31,106 nt of DNA from DASZPL01 sp035550315 (GCA_035550315.1 DASZPL010000178.1:1-31106), one strand, 5' to 3'; positions 7,871 through 15,985 are shown, counted from the stretch's first letter. Translations and numbers: made by a program. Notes: generated by a model from the sequence alone, not told the origin.

Positions 7871-8968
7871 GTGTCTGCTGCGACCGACGAGCTGTCCGAG
7901 CAGGCGGCACCGCGTGAGGCGGTGGGCCGCTACCTCGCCGAGCAACTGGGTGACGACGGCTGGCGCGACTGCCGGCTCGAGCTGATCGCCGGCGGCCGCT
8001 CCAACCTCACCTTCATCGTGACCGCCGCCGCGGGCGACGCGGTGTTGCGCCGGCCACCGCTGTCGCACCGGCTGGCGAGCGCGCACGACATGGGCCGCGA
8101 GCACCGGGTGATGACCGCGCTCGGCGGCACCGCCGTTCCGGTGCCACGGACGCTGGCGCTGTGCGCGGATGACGACGTGATCGGCGCGCCGTTCTATGTG
8201 ATGGAGCGGGTCGCCGGCCACATCGTCCGTGACTCCCTGCCGCAGGGGTACGCCGACGACCCGGCGCAGCGTCGCGCCATCGGCGAGGGCCTGATCGACG
8301 TCCTCGCCGATTTGCACGCGGTCGACCCTGCCGCGGTCGGGCTCGGCGACTACGGCAAGCCGGACGGCTACCTCGCGCGCCAGATCCGCCGGTGGACCGG
8401 CCAGTGGGAGGCCACCCGGCAGGCCGACGAGCCGGCCGGCGCCGAGCTCGACCGGCTCGGCGAACGGCTGACCGAGTCGATCCCCGCCGCGCCGAGTGGG
8501 CCGATCGTGCACGGCGACTACCGGCTCGACAACGTGCTGCTCGATCCCACGACCCCGGGCCGGGTCGCCGCGGTGCTCGACTGGGAGCTGTCCACGCTCG
8601 GCGACCCGCTCGCCGACCTGGGCCTCTTCTATATCTATTGGCAGGATCCACCGGACCGCGGCTCCGAGGTGCCGGCCGCGGTCAGTGAGCTGAGCGAGAT
8701 GGCGATGGTGCCCACCGTCACCAACCTGTCCGGCTTCCCGACCCGCCGCGAGCTGCTCGACCGCTATGCCACGCGCACCGGCCGCGACGTCTCGGGGCTG
8801 CCCTGGTACGTCGGGTTCGCCTGCTTCAAGCTGGCCGTGGTGCTCGCCGGCGTCGCCGCCCGCGGCCGGGCCGGGGCGATGATCGGTGATGGGTTCGTCG
8901 AAATGGCGGCCCGGATCCCGTCGCTGGTCGAGATCGGCCACGCCACGCTGTCCGGCAATCTGGGGTGA
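7871..8968 (+). CDS. APH-family phosphotransferase (ACAD10-like)
   Basis: A 365-residue kinase-fold protein from a GTG at 7871 with AGGA 4-7 nt upstream. AGGRSNLTF is the nucleotide-binding loop, HGDYRLDNVLLD the catalytic loop (Asp, Asn) and LDWELSTLGDPLADLG the metal-binding motif. The GDPLADLG ending is characteristic of the phosphotransferase domain that in animals is fused to acyl-CoA dehydrogenase (ACAD10/11) and phosphorylates 4-hydroxyacyl-CoAs. In actinobacteria such proteins sit with acyl-CoA genes. Its neighbour here, an acyl-CoA thioesterase, supports a fatty- or hydroxy-acid role rather than antibiotic resistance. The substrate assignment is inference. Confidence 0.8.
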   Translation: MSAATDELSEQAAPREAVGRYLAEQLGDDGWRDCRLELIAGGRSNLTFIVTAAAGDAVLRRPPLSHRLASAHDMGREHRVMTALGGTAVPVPRTLALCADDDVIGAPFYVMERVAGHIVRDSLPQGYADDPAQRRAIGEGLIDVLADLHAVDPAAVGLGDYGKPDGYLARQIRRWTGQWEATRQADEPAGAELDRLGERLTESIPAAPSGPIVHGDYRLDNVLLDPTTPGRVAAVLDWELSTLGDPLADLGLFYIYWQDPPDRGSEVPAAVSELSEMAMVPTVTNLSGFPTRRELLDRYATRTGRDVSGLPWYVGFACFKLAVVLAGVAARGRAGAMIGDGFVEMAARIPSLVEIGHATLSGNLG

Positions 8969-10449
8969 CCTCGGCGCAGCCGCGCTCGCCATTCGCGTGG
9001 CGCGGCGTCCTGCTGATCGCGGGCGCGGTCACACTCGTGTTGTTCGCGCTGTCGGGGCGCTATGGCTACCACCGCGACGAGCTCTACTTCCTCGCCTGCG
9101 GTCGCCACCTGGCCTGGGGCTACCCGGACCAGCCGCCGCTGGTGCCGCTGCTCGCGCGGGCGATGTCCGGGATCGCACCGGGCTCGTTGGTGCTGCTGCG
9201 CCTGCCGTCGGATCTCGCCGCCGGCGGCACCGTGGTCCTCACGGCCGCGATCGCGCGCGAGCTCGGCGCCGGGCGCGGTGGCCAGCTGCTCGCAGCCGGG
9301 ACCATGGCGGCGAGCGGTTTTTTGCTCGGCAGCGGCCATCTGCTCAGTACGACGACCTTCGGGCTGACGCTGTGGGCCGGGCTGATCCTCTGCGCGCTGC
9401 GGCTGATCCGCACCGGTGACGGCCGCTGGTGGCTGGCGGCCGGTCTGGTGACCGGGATCGGTCTGCTCGACAACGTGCTGATCGTGTTCCTCGCCGTCAC
9501 GGTCATGGTCGGTGTCGCCGTGCTGGGCCCGCGGCCGATCTTCCGCAGTGGCTGGCTGCTCGTCGGCGTCGTGATCGCCGCGGCGCTCTGGACGCCGTAC
9601 CTGGTCTGGCAGGCGCAGCACGGCTGGCCTGAGCTGACCATCGGCCGGGCGATCGCCAACGGCAGCTCGGGCACGTCCGCGCCGCGCTGGCAAATCCCCG
9701 TGCAGCAGTTCCTGCTCGCCAGCCCGCTCCTCGCCCCGATCTGGATCGCCGGGCTGGTCCGGCTGTGCCGCGGCGAGGCATTGCGCTGGTGCCGGGCGTT
9801 CGGCGTGGCTTACTTCCTGCTGCTCGTGATCTTCCTCGTCACCGGCGGCAAGCCGTACTACCTCGCCAACATGTTCCCGCTGCTACTCGCCGCCGGTGCC
9901 GAGCCGGCGCTCGACTGGGCGCGGCAGTCGGCCGACCACCGCCGGCTGCTTCGCATCGCGGTGGTTTTCAGCGCCATCCCGGATGCGCTCATCACGCTGC
10001 CGATAGTGCCGGTTGGATCGCTGCACCAGACGCCGATCGTGGCGATGAACTACGACGCCGGCGAGACCGTGGCCTGGCCGACGTACGTCCGGCAGGTCAG
10101 CGCGGTCGCCGACCGGCTGCCGCAGCGGCAGGGAGTCGCGATCGTCACCTCGAACTACGGCGAGGCCGGCGCGCTGCAGCGCTACGGGTCGGCCCGCCTG
10201 CCGCCGGTGTTCGGCCGGCAGAACGCCTATTACTTATGGGGGCCGCCGCCGGCGTCGGTCAGCACCGTGGTGGCGGTCGGCTTCGACCGGGCCGACTTGA
10301 CCGGCCGATTCGCCTCCGTCCAGCTGGTACGACGGCTGAACAACCAGCTCGACGTCGATGACGACGAGCAGGATGCGCCGGTCTGGATCTGCCGGCAGCC
10401 CACGGCGCCGTGGCCGCGGCTGTGGCGGCGGCTGCGCCGCTACGGCTGA
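8965..10449 (+). CDS. GT39-like membrane glycosyltransferase (PMT/ArnT superfamily)
   Basis: A 494-residue membrane protein with about ten hydrophobic segments in residues 14-340 and a soluble C-terminal part. Just after the first membrane helix, YGYHRDELYFLACG (Asp38-Glu39) is the catalytic acidic pair of the PMT/ArnT clan, followed by WGYPDQPPLVPLLARA. Such enzymes move a sugar from a polyprenyl-phosphate donor to a protein or lipid acceptor on the outer face. The GTG start overlaps the preceding TGA (GTGA), so it is translationally coupled to the kinase. Acceptor and sugar are unknown. No other glycan gene is adjacent, though wecA lies 4 kb downstream. Confidence 0.8.
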   Translation: MTSAQPRSPFAWRGVLLIAGAVTLVLFALSGRYGYHRDELYFLACGRHLAWGYPDQPPLVPLLARAMSGIAPGSLVLLRLPSDLAAGGTVVLTAAIARELGAGRGGQLLAAGTMAASGFLLGSGHLLSTTTFGLTLWAGLILCALRLIRTGDGRWWLAAGLVTGIGLLDNVLIVFLAVTVMVGVAVLGPRPIFRSGWLLVGVVIAAALWTPYLVWQAQHGWPELTIGRAIANGSSGTSAPRWQIPVQQFLLASPLLAPIWIAGLVRLCRGEALRWCRAFGVAYFLLLVIFLVTGGKPYYLANMFPLLLAAGAEPALDWARQSADHRRLLRIAVVFSAIPDALITLPIVPVGSLHQTPIVAMNYDAGETVAWPTYVRQVSAVADRLPQRQGVAIVTSNYGEAGALQRYGSARLPPVFGRQNAYYLWGPPPASVSTVVAVGFDRADLTGRFASVQLVRRLNNQLDVDDDEQDAPVWICRQPTAPWPRLWRRLRRYG

Positions 10450-10571
10450 GCGGGGAACAGCGTGGCGGCTGAGCGCGTTGCCGCTCTGGCACACTGGAAG
10501 GACAAGGTTCCGGTTCCCGTCCGCGCGCGGCGCGGGCGACCCGGCGGCCGCCATAAGAAGGAGCAGTTGTC

Positions 10572-10784
10572 GTGAAGCCCGACATTCACCCCGAGTACGT
10601 GACCACCACCGTGACGTGCACGTGCGGTAACACGTTCACCACCCGCAGCACGGCGAAGAACGGTGTGATCCACGCCGACGTCTGCTCCGCCTGCCACCCC
10701 TTCTACACCGGCAAGCAGAAGATCCTCGACACCGGCGGCCGCGTGGCCCGGTTCGAACAGCGTTACGCCAAGAAGAAGGCCTAG
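10572..10784 (+). CDS. rpmE: 50S ribosomal protein L31, zinc-binding form
   Basis: A 70-residue protein starting MKPDIHPEYV, with Cys16, Cys18, Cys38 and Cys41 (CTC then CSAC) forming the zinc site of the C+ type of bL31, and HPFYTGKQK as the family hallmark. The GTG at 10572 is preceded by AAGGAG at 10557-10562. The zinc form is normally used when zinc is sufficient, with a zinc-free paralogue elsewhere replacing it under starvation, but no paralogue is in this window. The 122-nt upstream gap (10450-10571) holds GC-rich sequence with no clear -10/-35 pair. CACACT at 10488-10493 is a weak -10 candidate. Confidence 0.97.
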   Translation: MKPDIHPEYVTTTVTCTCGNTFTTRSTAKNGVIHADVCSACHPFYTGKQKILDTGGRVARFEQRYAKKKA

Positions 10785-10790
10785 CTCGGC

Positions 10791-10875
10791 TCAGCTGCAC
10801 GCTCACCGCGTTCTCCCTCGCTTGCGTGCTACGAGCACGCGGCGCTCAGTGCGGGCCTTGCGAGCGCACAGCTGA
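10791..10875. other. Structured, palindrome-rich spacer between rpmE and prfA
   Basis: The outer arms 10791-10804 and 10862-10875 pair at 12 of 14 positions. Inside lies a perfect 7-bp hairpin (GCGTGCT 10824-10830 with AGCACGC 10834-10840, loop ACG), and GCGCTC 10842-10847 can alternatively pair with GAGCGC 10862-10867. There is no U-tract. The element could end the rpmE transcript, attenuate prfA or be a dispersed palindromic (REP-like) repeat. The sequence does not decide between these. Confidence 0.45.
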
Positions 10876-10896
10876 TCTCTCGCTAAGGATGGTGTT

Positions 10897-11955
10897 GTGT
10901 TCGAGCAGGTCGAGGAACTCGTCCGCGAGCAGGCCGATCTCGAGCGCCGGCTGGCCGATCCGGCGGTGCACGCCGACCAGCAGCAGGCCCGCGCGCTCGG
11001 CCGCCGCTACGCCGAGCTCGGCCCGATCGTGGCGGCCTACGACGCCTGGCGGCGGACCGGCGAGGACCTGGTTGCTGCGCGCGAGCTCGCGGCCGAGGAC
11101 CCGGGTTTTCGCAGCGAGGTGGCCGAGCTCGAGGCCACCCACGAGCAGCTCACCGACGAGCTGCGCGCCCTGCTGCTGCCGCGCGACCCGAACGACGACA
11201 AGGACGTCATCATCGAGGTCAAGGCCGGTGAAGGCGGCGAGGAGTCGGCGCTGTTCGCCGGCGACCTGGTCCGGATGTACACCCGGTTCGCCGAGCGGCA
11301 GGGCTGGAAGACCGAGACTTTGGACGCCACCGAGTCCGACCTGGGCGGGGTGAAGGACGCGACGCTGGCGGTGCGCGGCCGCGCCGAGCCGATGCCGTGG
11401 AGCCGGCTGAAGTACGAGGGCGGCGTACACCGCGTGCAACGGGTGCCGGTCACCGAGTCGCAGGGCCGGATCCACACCAGCGCCGCCGGCGTGACCGTCA
11501 TGCCGGAGGCGGAGGAGATCGAGGTCGAGCTCGACCCCAACGACCTGCGCATCGACGTCTACCGGTCGTCGGGGCCGGGCGGGCAGAGCGTCAACACGAC
11601 CGACTCGGCGGTGCGGATCACCCACCTGCCGACCGGCATCGTCGTGTCCTGCCAGAACGAGAAGTCGCAGCTGCAGAACAAGGAGACGGCGATGCGCATC
11701 CTGCGCGCCCGGCTCCTGGCCGCCGCGCAGGAGCAGGCGGACGCCGAGGCGTCCGCGACCCGCCGGAGCCAGGTCCGCACCGTCGACCGCAGCGAGCGGG
11801 TGCGCACCTACAACTTCCCGGAGAACCGGATCAGCGACCACCGGGTCAACTTCAAGGCCTACACCCTCGACCAGGTGCTCGACGGCGACCTGGACGCCGT
11901 CGTGCAGGCGCTGGCCGACGCCGACGCCGAGGCCCGGGCGGGATCCACCGAGTGA
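10897..11955 (+). CDS. prfA: Peptide chain release factor 1
   Basis: A 352-residue class I release factor. GGQ at residues 228-230 (SSGPGGQSVNTTDSAVR) triggers peptidyl-tRNA hydrolysis, and PVT at 184-186 in RVPVTESQGRIHTS is the RF1-type stop-codon-reading tripeptide (UAA/UAG). The coiled-coil N-terminal domain (1-90) is complete. The GTG start has AAGGA at 10885-10889, 7 nt upstream. The next gene, prmC, methylates the Gln of the GGQ motif, and its GTG overlaps this stop by GTGA, a classic coupled pair. Confidence 0.97.
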   Translation: MFEQVEELVREQADLERRLADPAVHADQQQARALGRRYAELGPIVAAYDAWRRTGEDLVAARELAAEDPGFRSEVAELEATHEQLTDELRALLLPRDPNDDKDVIIEVKAGEGGEESALFAGDLVRMYTRFAERQGWKTETLDATESDLGGVKDATLAVRGRAEPMPWSRLKYEGGVHRVQRVPVTESQGRIHTSAAGVTVMPEAEEIEVELDPNDLRIDVYRSSGPGGQSVNTTDSAVRITHLPTGIVVSCQNEKSQLQNKETAMRILRARLLAAAQEQADAEASATRRSQVRTVDRSERVRTYNFPENRISDHRVNFKAYTLDQVLDGDLDAVVQALADADAEARAGSTE

Positions 11956-12755
11956 GCGAGCGGCTTGGCGTCGCCGACCTGCGAACGGCGGCGCAGCGCT
12001 TGGCGCTGGCCGGCGTGGCCAGTGCCGAGCACGACGCGCGGCGGCTGGTCGAGTACGCCGCGATGACCGGTGCCGACCTCGACCAGCTGGTGGAGCGCCG
12101 CGCGGCTCGCGAGCCGCTGCAACACATCGTCGGCTCGGCCGGCTTCCGGCACCTCGAGCTGCAGGTGGGCCCGGGGGTGTTCGTGCCCCGCCCCGAGACC
12201 GAGGTGGTGGTCGAGGCGGCCCTCGCGGCGATGGCCGGGCTCGAGGATCCGGTCGCGGTTGACCTGTGCGCCGGCAGTGGCGCGGTCGGGCTGTCGATCG
12301 CGCGCGAGCACCCGACCGCGACCGTGCACCTCGTCGAGCGCGACCCCGGCGCGTTCGAGTGGTTGCAGCGCAACGCTCCGGATGACCCGCGGGTACGGCT
12401 GCACCTCGCTGACGCAGCCGACGCCCTCGGCGCGCTGGACGGCACGGTCGACGTGGTCGTGAGCAACCCGCCGTACGTCGCCGTGGACGAGCGCGACCTG
12501 GTCGACCCGGAAGTGCGCGATCACGACCCCGCCATGGCGCTGTGGGCCGGAGCCGACGGGCTCGACGTGATCCGGGTGGTGCAGCAGGCCGCGATGCGGC
12601 TGCTGCGTCCCGCCGGCCGGTTCGTGGTCGAGCACTCCGACCGGCAGGGCGAGACCGCTCCGGCGCTGCTCCGCGACGCCGGCTGGTGCGACGTCGCCGA
12701 CCATCTCGACCTGACTGGGCGGCCGCGCTTCACCACGGCGACGAAGCCATGCTGA
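11952..12755 (+). CDS. prmC: Release factor glutamine methyltransferase
   Basis: A 267-residue SAM-dependent methyltransferase that N5-methylates the GGQ glutamine of RF1/RF2. It has a helical N-terminal release-factor-binding domain (1-75), FVPRPETE before the catalytic domain, the SAM loop DLCAGSGAVGLSIA (104-117) and catalytic NPPY at 172-175. It starts at a GTG overlapping the prfA stop and ends 7 nt into the next gene (ATG at 12749), so the whole run is translationally coupled. Confidence 0.95.
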   Translation: MSERLGVADLRTAAQRLALAGVASAEHDARRLVEYAAMTGADLDQLVERRAAREPLQHIVGSAGFRHLELQVGPGVFVPRPETEVVVEAALAAMAGLEDPVAVDLCAGSGAVGLSIAREHPTATVHLVERDPGAFEWLQRNAPDDPRVRLHLADAADALGALDGTVDVVVSNPPYVAVDERDLVDPEVRDHDPAMALWAGADGLDVIRVVQQAAMRLLRPAGRFVVEHSDRQGETAPALLRDAGWCDVADHLDLTGRPRFTTATKPC

Positions 12756-13399
12756 CGCAGCTCTTCGACTGCAGCCGCGACGACGAACGGGACCTCGGCC
12801 TGGAGGCGGCGACCACGGCATTGCGTCGGGGCCAGCTGGTCGTCCTTCCCACCGACACGGTGTACGGCGTTGCCGCGGACGCGTTCACCCCGACCGCGAT
12901 TGAGGCGCTGCTCACCGCGAAGGGCCGCGACCGCACGATGCCGGTGCCGGTCCTGGTCGCGTCGCAGTCGATGCTCGATGCGGTCGTCGACCAGTTGCCC
13001 GAGGCGGGGCGTCGGCTCGCGGACGCGTGCTGGCCGGGAGCGCTGACGCTGGTCGTGCGGCACACTGCGCACCTGGCGTGGGACCTCGGCGACACCCGCG
13101 GCACCGTCGCAGTCCGGATGCCCGACCACCCGCTGGTGCTCGAGCTGATCGGGCGGACCGGACCACTCGGCGTCTCCAGCGCCAACCGTTCCGGCCATCC
13201 GCCGGCCACGACCATGCTCGACGCGCGCCTGCAGCTCGGCGCCGCCGTCGCCGTCTACCTCGACGGCGGGCCGTGCGCGAGCGCGACGCCGTCGACGATC
13301 GTCGACGTCACCGGCGATCCGCCGCGGGTGCTGCGGCTCGGCGGCATCGAGCTGCCGCGGCTGCGCGAGCTGGTCCCCGACATCGCGGAATCGGCGTGA
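12749..13399 (+). CDS. tsaC: L-threonylcarbamoyladenylate synthase (YrdC/Sua5 family)
   Basis: A 216-residue YrdC-domain enzyme that makes threonylcarbamoyl-AMP from Thr, bicarbonate and ATP for the tRNA t6A37 modification. Conserved blocks are LVVLPTDTVYGVAADA (about 30-45), KGRDRTMPVPVLV (the positively charged substrate pocket), GTVAVRMPDHP and the SSANRSG signature. It lacks the extra C-terminal Sua5 domain, so it is the short TsaC form, equivalent to mycobacterial Rv1301 in the same prfA-prmC neighbourhood. Its stop overlaps the next GTG by GTGA. Confidence 0.93.
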   Translation: MLTQLFDCSRDDERDLGLEAATTALRRGQLVVLPTDTVYGVAADAFTPTAIEALLTAKGRDRTMPVPVLVASQSMLDAVVDQLPEAGRRLADACWPGALTLVVRHTAHLAWDLGDTRGTVAVRMPDHPLVLELIGRTGPLGVSSANRSGHPPATTMLDARLQLGAAVAVYLDGGPCASATPSTIVDVTGDPPRVLRLGGIELPRLRELVPDIAESA

Positions 13400-13986
13400 C
13401 GCGGTTCACCGTGCTGGCGGTGTGCACCGGCAACATCTGCCGCTCGCCGTTCGTGGAGCGGCTGCTGAAATCGCGGTTGCGGGAGGCGCTCGGAGCGGAC
13501 GCCGACCGGTTCACCATCGGCAGCGCCGGCACGCATGCCCTCGTCGGCCAGCCGATCGCGGAGCCGGCCGCCGCATTGCTCGTCGAGCGGAGTGCCGACC
13601 CCACCGGCTTCGTCGCGCGCGAACTGACGGCGGACCTCGTGCACGACGCCGACCTGGTGCTGGCCGCGACCCGCGACCACCGGGCGGCAGCGGTGACGCT
13701 GCAGCCCCGCGCGGCGGCGCGAACGATGACCGTGCGCGAGTTCGCGCGGCTGCTCGCGCCGGTCGCGGCCTCTGACATCGCCGGATCCGACCCGGTCGAA
13801 CGGATGGCCGCGATCGTCGCCGCCGCGCGCGCGAACCGCGGCCTGGTCGCGATCGGCGATCCCGACGACGACGACATCGCCGACCCCTACCGGCGCAAGC
13901 GCGAGGCTTACATACTTGCCGGGCAGCAGATCGCCGACGTCGTCGACGTCATCCTCGAGCGGCTGGTGCCGGCCGTCAGCGGCTGA
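13396..13986 (+). CDS. Low-molecular-weight protein tyrosine phosphatase family
   Basis: A 196-residue protein with the LMW-PTP active site CTGNICR at residues 10-16 (C-X5-R, nucleophile Cys10, Arg16) and the general-acid loop DP at 163-164 (IADPYRRKREAY). It is longer than the roughly 160-residue family norm because of an alanine-rich middle segment (about residues 98-150). Such enzymes dephosphorylate Tyr on proteins, often those of polysaccharide synthesis, and arsenate reductases share the fold. Its position just before wecA fits a link to polyprenyl-phosphate sugar transfer, but this is inference. The GTG start overlaps tsaC by GTGA. The 3' end overlaps the convergent orphan gene by 11 nt. 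Confidence 0.88.
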   Translation: MTRFTVLAVCTGNICRSPFVERLLKSRLREALGADADRFTIGSAGTHALVGQPIAEPAAALLVERSADPTGFVARELTADLVHDADLVLAATRDHRAAAVTLQPRAAARTMTVREFARLLAPVAASDIAGSDPVERMAAIVAAARANRGLVAIGDPDDDDIADPYRRKREAYILAGQQIADVVDVILERLVPAVSG

Positions 13987-14425
13987 ACCGAAGCGCGCGC
14001 TGGTGCGCCGCCAGCGTGTTCGCCAGCCGCTGCGGCCCGACCGGACGCCGGCTGACCAGCAGCCGGGTCAGCAGCAGCGTGCTGAGCCGCAGGCTCGGCT
14101 GGCGCGAAAACCTCGGCTCGCGCGACGCCGGTTCGGCCATCGCGGTCGGCTGCGCGCCGGTGGTCTCGGCGAGCTCGTCGAGCGCCGCCTGAGTGAGGAG
14201 CATCGCGTCGCCCGCCAGCGAGTCGGCGTCGCCCGCGAGGTGGCCGGATGTCGTCACGCACCGGCGCAGCTCGACGGAGGTGTGGAGCGCCTCGCCGACC
14301 AGCCACCACACCGAGGTCGGGATGTCATCGGACGCGCGACTGTTGAGCAGCGTCGCGAGGGCGACGTCGGTGGTCGCATCGACAAGCGTCTCGTCAGCGG
14401 CTGGGCTGAGCGCTGTGGCGGTCAC
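13976..14425 (-). CDS. Hypothetical protein, alpha-helical, convergent with the phosphatase gene
   Basis: I do not recognise this 149-residue protein. The GTG at 14425 is chosen because GGAGG lies 4 nt upstream (14434-14430), although the frame is open further up to 14590. It begins VTATALSPAADETLVDATTDVALATLLNSR and continues with helical, Ala/Leu-rich sequence (SVWWLVGEALHTSVELRRCV, LLTQAALDELAETTG), ending in an Arg-rich tail. There is no signal peptide or membrane segment. It is the only leftward gene within the prfA-to-atp block and its end overlaps the phosphatase gene, so the two transcripts are antisense there. Confidence 0.55.
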   Translation of the reverse strand: MTATALSPAADETLVDATTDVALATLLNSRASDDIPTSVWWLVGEALHTSVELRRCVTTSGHLAGDADSLAGDAMLLTQAALDELAETTGAQPTAMAEPASREPRFSRQPSLRLSTLLLTRLLVSRRPVGPQRLANTLAAHQRALRFSR

Positions 14426-14494
14426 GGTGCCTCCTGTGAACGATCCCCGTGGTACCAAACTGGACGACCGGCATGAAGGTGTTGTGACGCGAAT

Positions 14495-14512
14495 CTGTCG
14501 GTTTCCTGACAG
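14495..14512. promoter_or_regulatory. Small inverted repeat in divergent intergenic region
   Basis: CTGTC (14495-14499) and GACAG (14508-14512) are separated by 8 nt in the 197-bp gap between the orphan leftward gene and wecA. The spacing of about one helical turn between arm centres would suit a dimeric regulator. The arms are short and chance is possible. Confidence 0.2.
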
Positions 14513-14552
14513 TTGCGGGCGGTTCGGCGGCGGAACGCGGGGCGGCGCGGCG

Positions 14553-14582
14553 TTCCCAGCGCGGCGGGCGCGGCGGCATACT
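14553..14582 (+). promoter_or_regulatory. Putative promoter of the wecA-atp operon
   Basis: TTCCCA (14553-14558, 4 of 6 to TTGACA), an 18-nt spacer and CATACT (14577-14582) give a plausible housekeeping promoter. Transcription would start near 14589, giving a leader of about 34 nt to the wecA GTG. It is the only candidate I see between the orphan gene and the ATP synthase genes. Confidence 0.4.
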
Positions 14583-14622
14583 GTGTTCACCTCGCCGAAA
14601 CCGCGACCTAGGGACGACCACC

Positions 14623-15741
14623 GTGCGCGAGTACATCCTCACCGGGGTGTTGGTCGCGGTGGTGACCTACCTGCTGACGCCGTATGCGCGGCGGCTCGCG
14701 ATCGCGACGCACGCCTACACCGACGTGCGCGACCGTGACGTGCACACCATCCCGACCCCCCGGCTCGGCGGACTGGCGATGTACGCCGGGGTCTGCGCCG
14801 GGCTGCTCGTCGCCAGCCGGCTGCCGACGCTGCAGCGGGTATTCGACTCCAGCGACGCGCAAGGCGTGCTGTACGGCGGCGGCCTGCTCGTCCTGCGGGG
14901 CGCCGCCGACGACCGGTGGGGGCTGGACGCGCTGACCAAGCTGGCCGGCCAGGTGCTGGCGGCCGGCGTGATGGTGCTGCAGGGTGTGCAGCTGCTCTAC
15001 CTGCCGATCCCGGACAAGAGCGTCGGCGCGCTGTCGCTCGGCGGCGACCTCGGCGTGCCGCTCACCATCGTCTTCGTGGTCGTGACGATCAACGCGATCA
15101 ACTTCATCGACGGGCTCGACGGGCTCGCCGCCGGCGTCGTCGCGATCGCGTCGCTGTCGTTCTTCGCGTACTCCTACGAGTTGTCGGTGGTCCACCACTT
15201 CGACCGGGCGACGCCGCCCACGCTGATCACCGCGGTGCTCGCGGGCGCCTGTATCGGCTTCCTGCCGCACAACTTCAATCCGGCCCGGATCTTCATGGGC
15301 GACACCGGCGCGATGCTGCTCGGCCTGATGCTCGCGGCCGCGACGGTGAGCCTCACCGGCACGATCGACCCGAACGCCATCCCGGCGCAGGACTTCGGCC
15401 CCGCGCTGCTGCCGCTGATCCTGCCGCTCGCCGTACTGGCGATCCCGTTCATCGACCTGCTGCTGGCGGTGCTCCGGCGATCCCGCGCGGGCCAGGCCCC
15501 GTGGGCCCCCGACAAGCGGCATCTGCACCACCGGCTGCTCACGCTCGGCCACTCGCACGCCCGCGCGGTGATCATCATGTACATGTGGTCGGCGCTGATC
15601 GCCGGCGGCACCGTGGCGCTCGGGTTGTCCCGTGGCCGGCCGCTGCTGATCGTGTCGATCGTGCTGGCGGTGGCGGCCGTCGTGGTGCTCGCCAGCAGCG
15701 TCCCGCGGCTGCGCGCCGCCCACCGATTACCGCGCCCGTAG
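14623..15741 (+). CDS. wecA: Undecaprenyl-phosphate GlcNAc-1-phosphate transferase family (WecA/MraY type)
   Basis: A 372-residue membrane enzyme with about ten or eleven membrane segments that transfers a HexNAc-1-phosphate from a UDP-sugar to polyprenyl phosphate, starting wall polysaccharide synthesis. It has PTPRLGG near residue 45, catalytic DD in AADDRWGLDALTK (about 98-99), NAINFIDGLDGLAAG (catalytic Asp), FMGDTGAMLLG and the C-terminal His motif PDKRHLHHRLL. The GTG start has GGGA about 10 nt upstream. In mycobacteria the wecA gene (Rv1302, rfe) sits in the same place before atp, where it makes the linker between peptidoglycan and arabinogalactan. Lipid carrier and sugar are inferred from the family. 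Confidence 0.93.
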   Translation: MREYILTGVLVAVVTYLLTPYARRLAIATHAYTDVRDRDVHTIPTPRLGGLAMYAGVCAGLLVASRLPTLQRVFDSSDAQGVLYGGGLLVLRGAADDRWGLDALTKLAGQVLAAGVMVLQGVQLLYLPIPDKSVGALSLGGDLGVPLTIVFVVVTINAINFIDGLDGLAAGVVAIASLSFFAYSYELSVVHHFDRATPPTLITAVLAGACIGFLPHNFNPARIFMGDTGAMLLGLMLAAATVSLTGTIDPNAIPAQDFGPALLPLILPLAVLAIPFIDLLLAVLRRSRAGQAPWAPDKRHLHHRLLTLGHSHARAVIIMYMWSALIAGGTVALGLSRGRPLLIVSIVLAVAAVVVLASSVPRLRAAHRLPRP

Positions 15742-15748
15742 GCGCGGC

Positions 15749-15985
15749 ATGACGCTGCCGGAGCCGTCGCGGCGACCGCCGGCGCCGAACCTGATCACGC
15801 TGCTGGGCATCGGCGCGATGCTCGGCATCTGCGTCGCGATCGGCCTGTTTCTCGGGGTGCTGGTCGACCACTTCCTCGGAACCTCCCCCCTGGTGACCGT
15901 GATCGGACTGCTCGTTGGTATCTTTGGCGGACTCGCCGGCGCCTACCAGGTGATTCGGCCGTATGTTCGACCCGGATCGAAGTAA
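15749..15985 (+). CDS. AtpZ/AtpI family membrane protein
   Basis: A 78-residue protein with two membrane helices (about 18-40 and 46-66) and the AtpZ-like pattern LGIGAMLGICVAIGLFLGVLVDHFLGTSPLV, then GIFGGLAGAYQVIRPYVRP at the end. Members of this family lie upstream of atpB and are linked to c-ring assembly or Mg2+ handling for the F1Fo enzyme. It begins 7 nt after wecA. The following gap (15986-16036) contains an A-rich run and no gene. Confidence 0.8.
   Translation: MTLPEPSRRPPAPNLITLLGIGAMLGICVAIGLFLGVLVDHFLGTSPLVTVIGLLVGIFGGLAGAYQVIRPYVRPGSK

Noticed and set aside
7871..8968. Aminoglycoside resistance gene
   Set aside because: The HGDYRLDN and GDPLADLG pattern fits the ACAD10-like branch, and the acyl-CoA neighbourhood argues against an antibiotic substrate.
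7484..8992. 502-codon minus-strand frame opposite the APH-family kinase
   Set aside because: Low-complexity Arg/Gly/Ala/Asp sequence with no domain; the plus strand carries intact kinase motifs.
13976..14590. Longer version of the orphan leftward gene, starting at 14590
   Set aside because: The added 55 residues are Arg/Pro-rich and lack a ribosome site, while the GTG at 14425 has GGAGG just upstream; the longer form would also cover the wecA promoter region.
14608..15723. 371-codon minus-strand frame opposite wecA
   Set aside because: Extremely Arg/Gln/His-rich shadow of a membrane protein gene.
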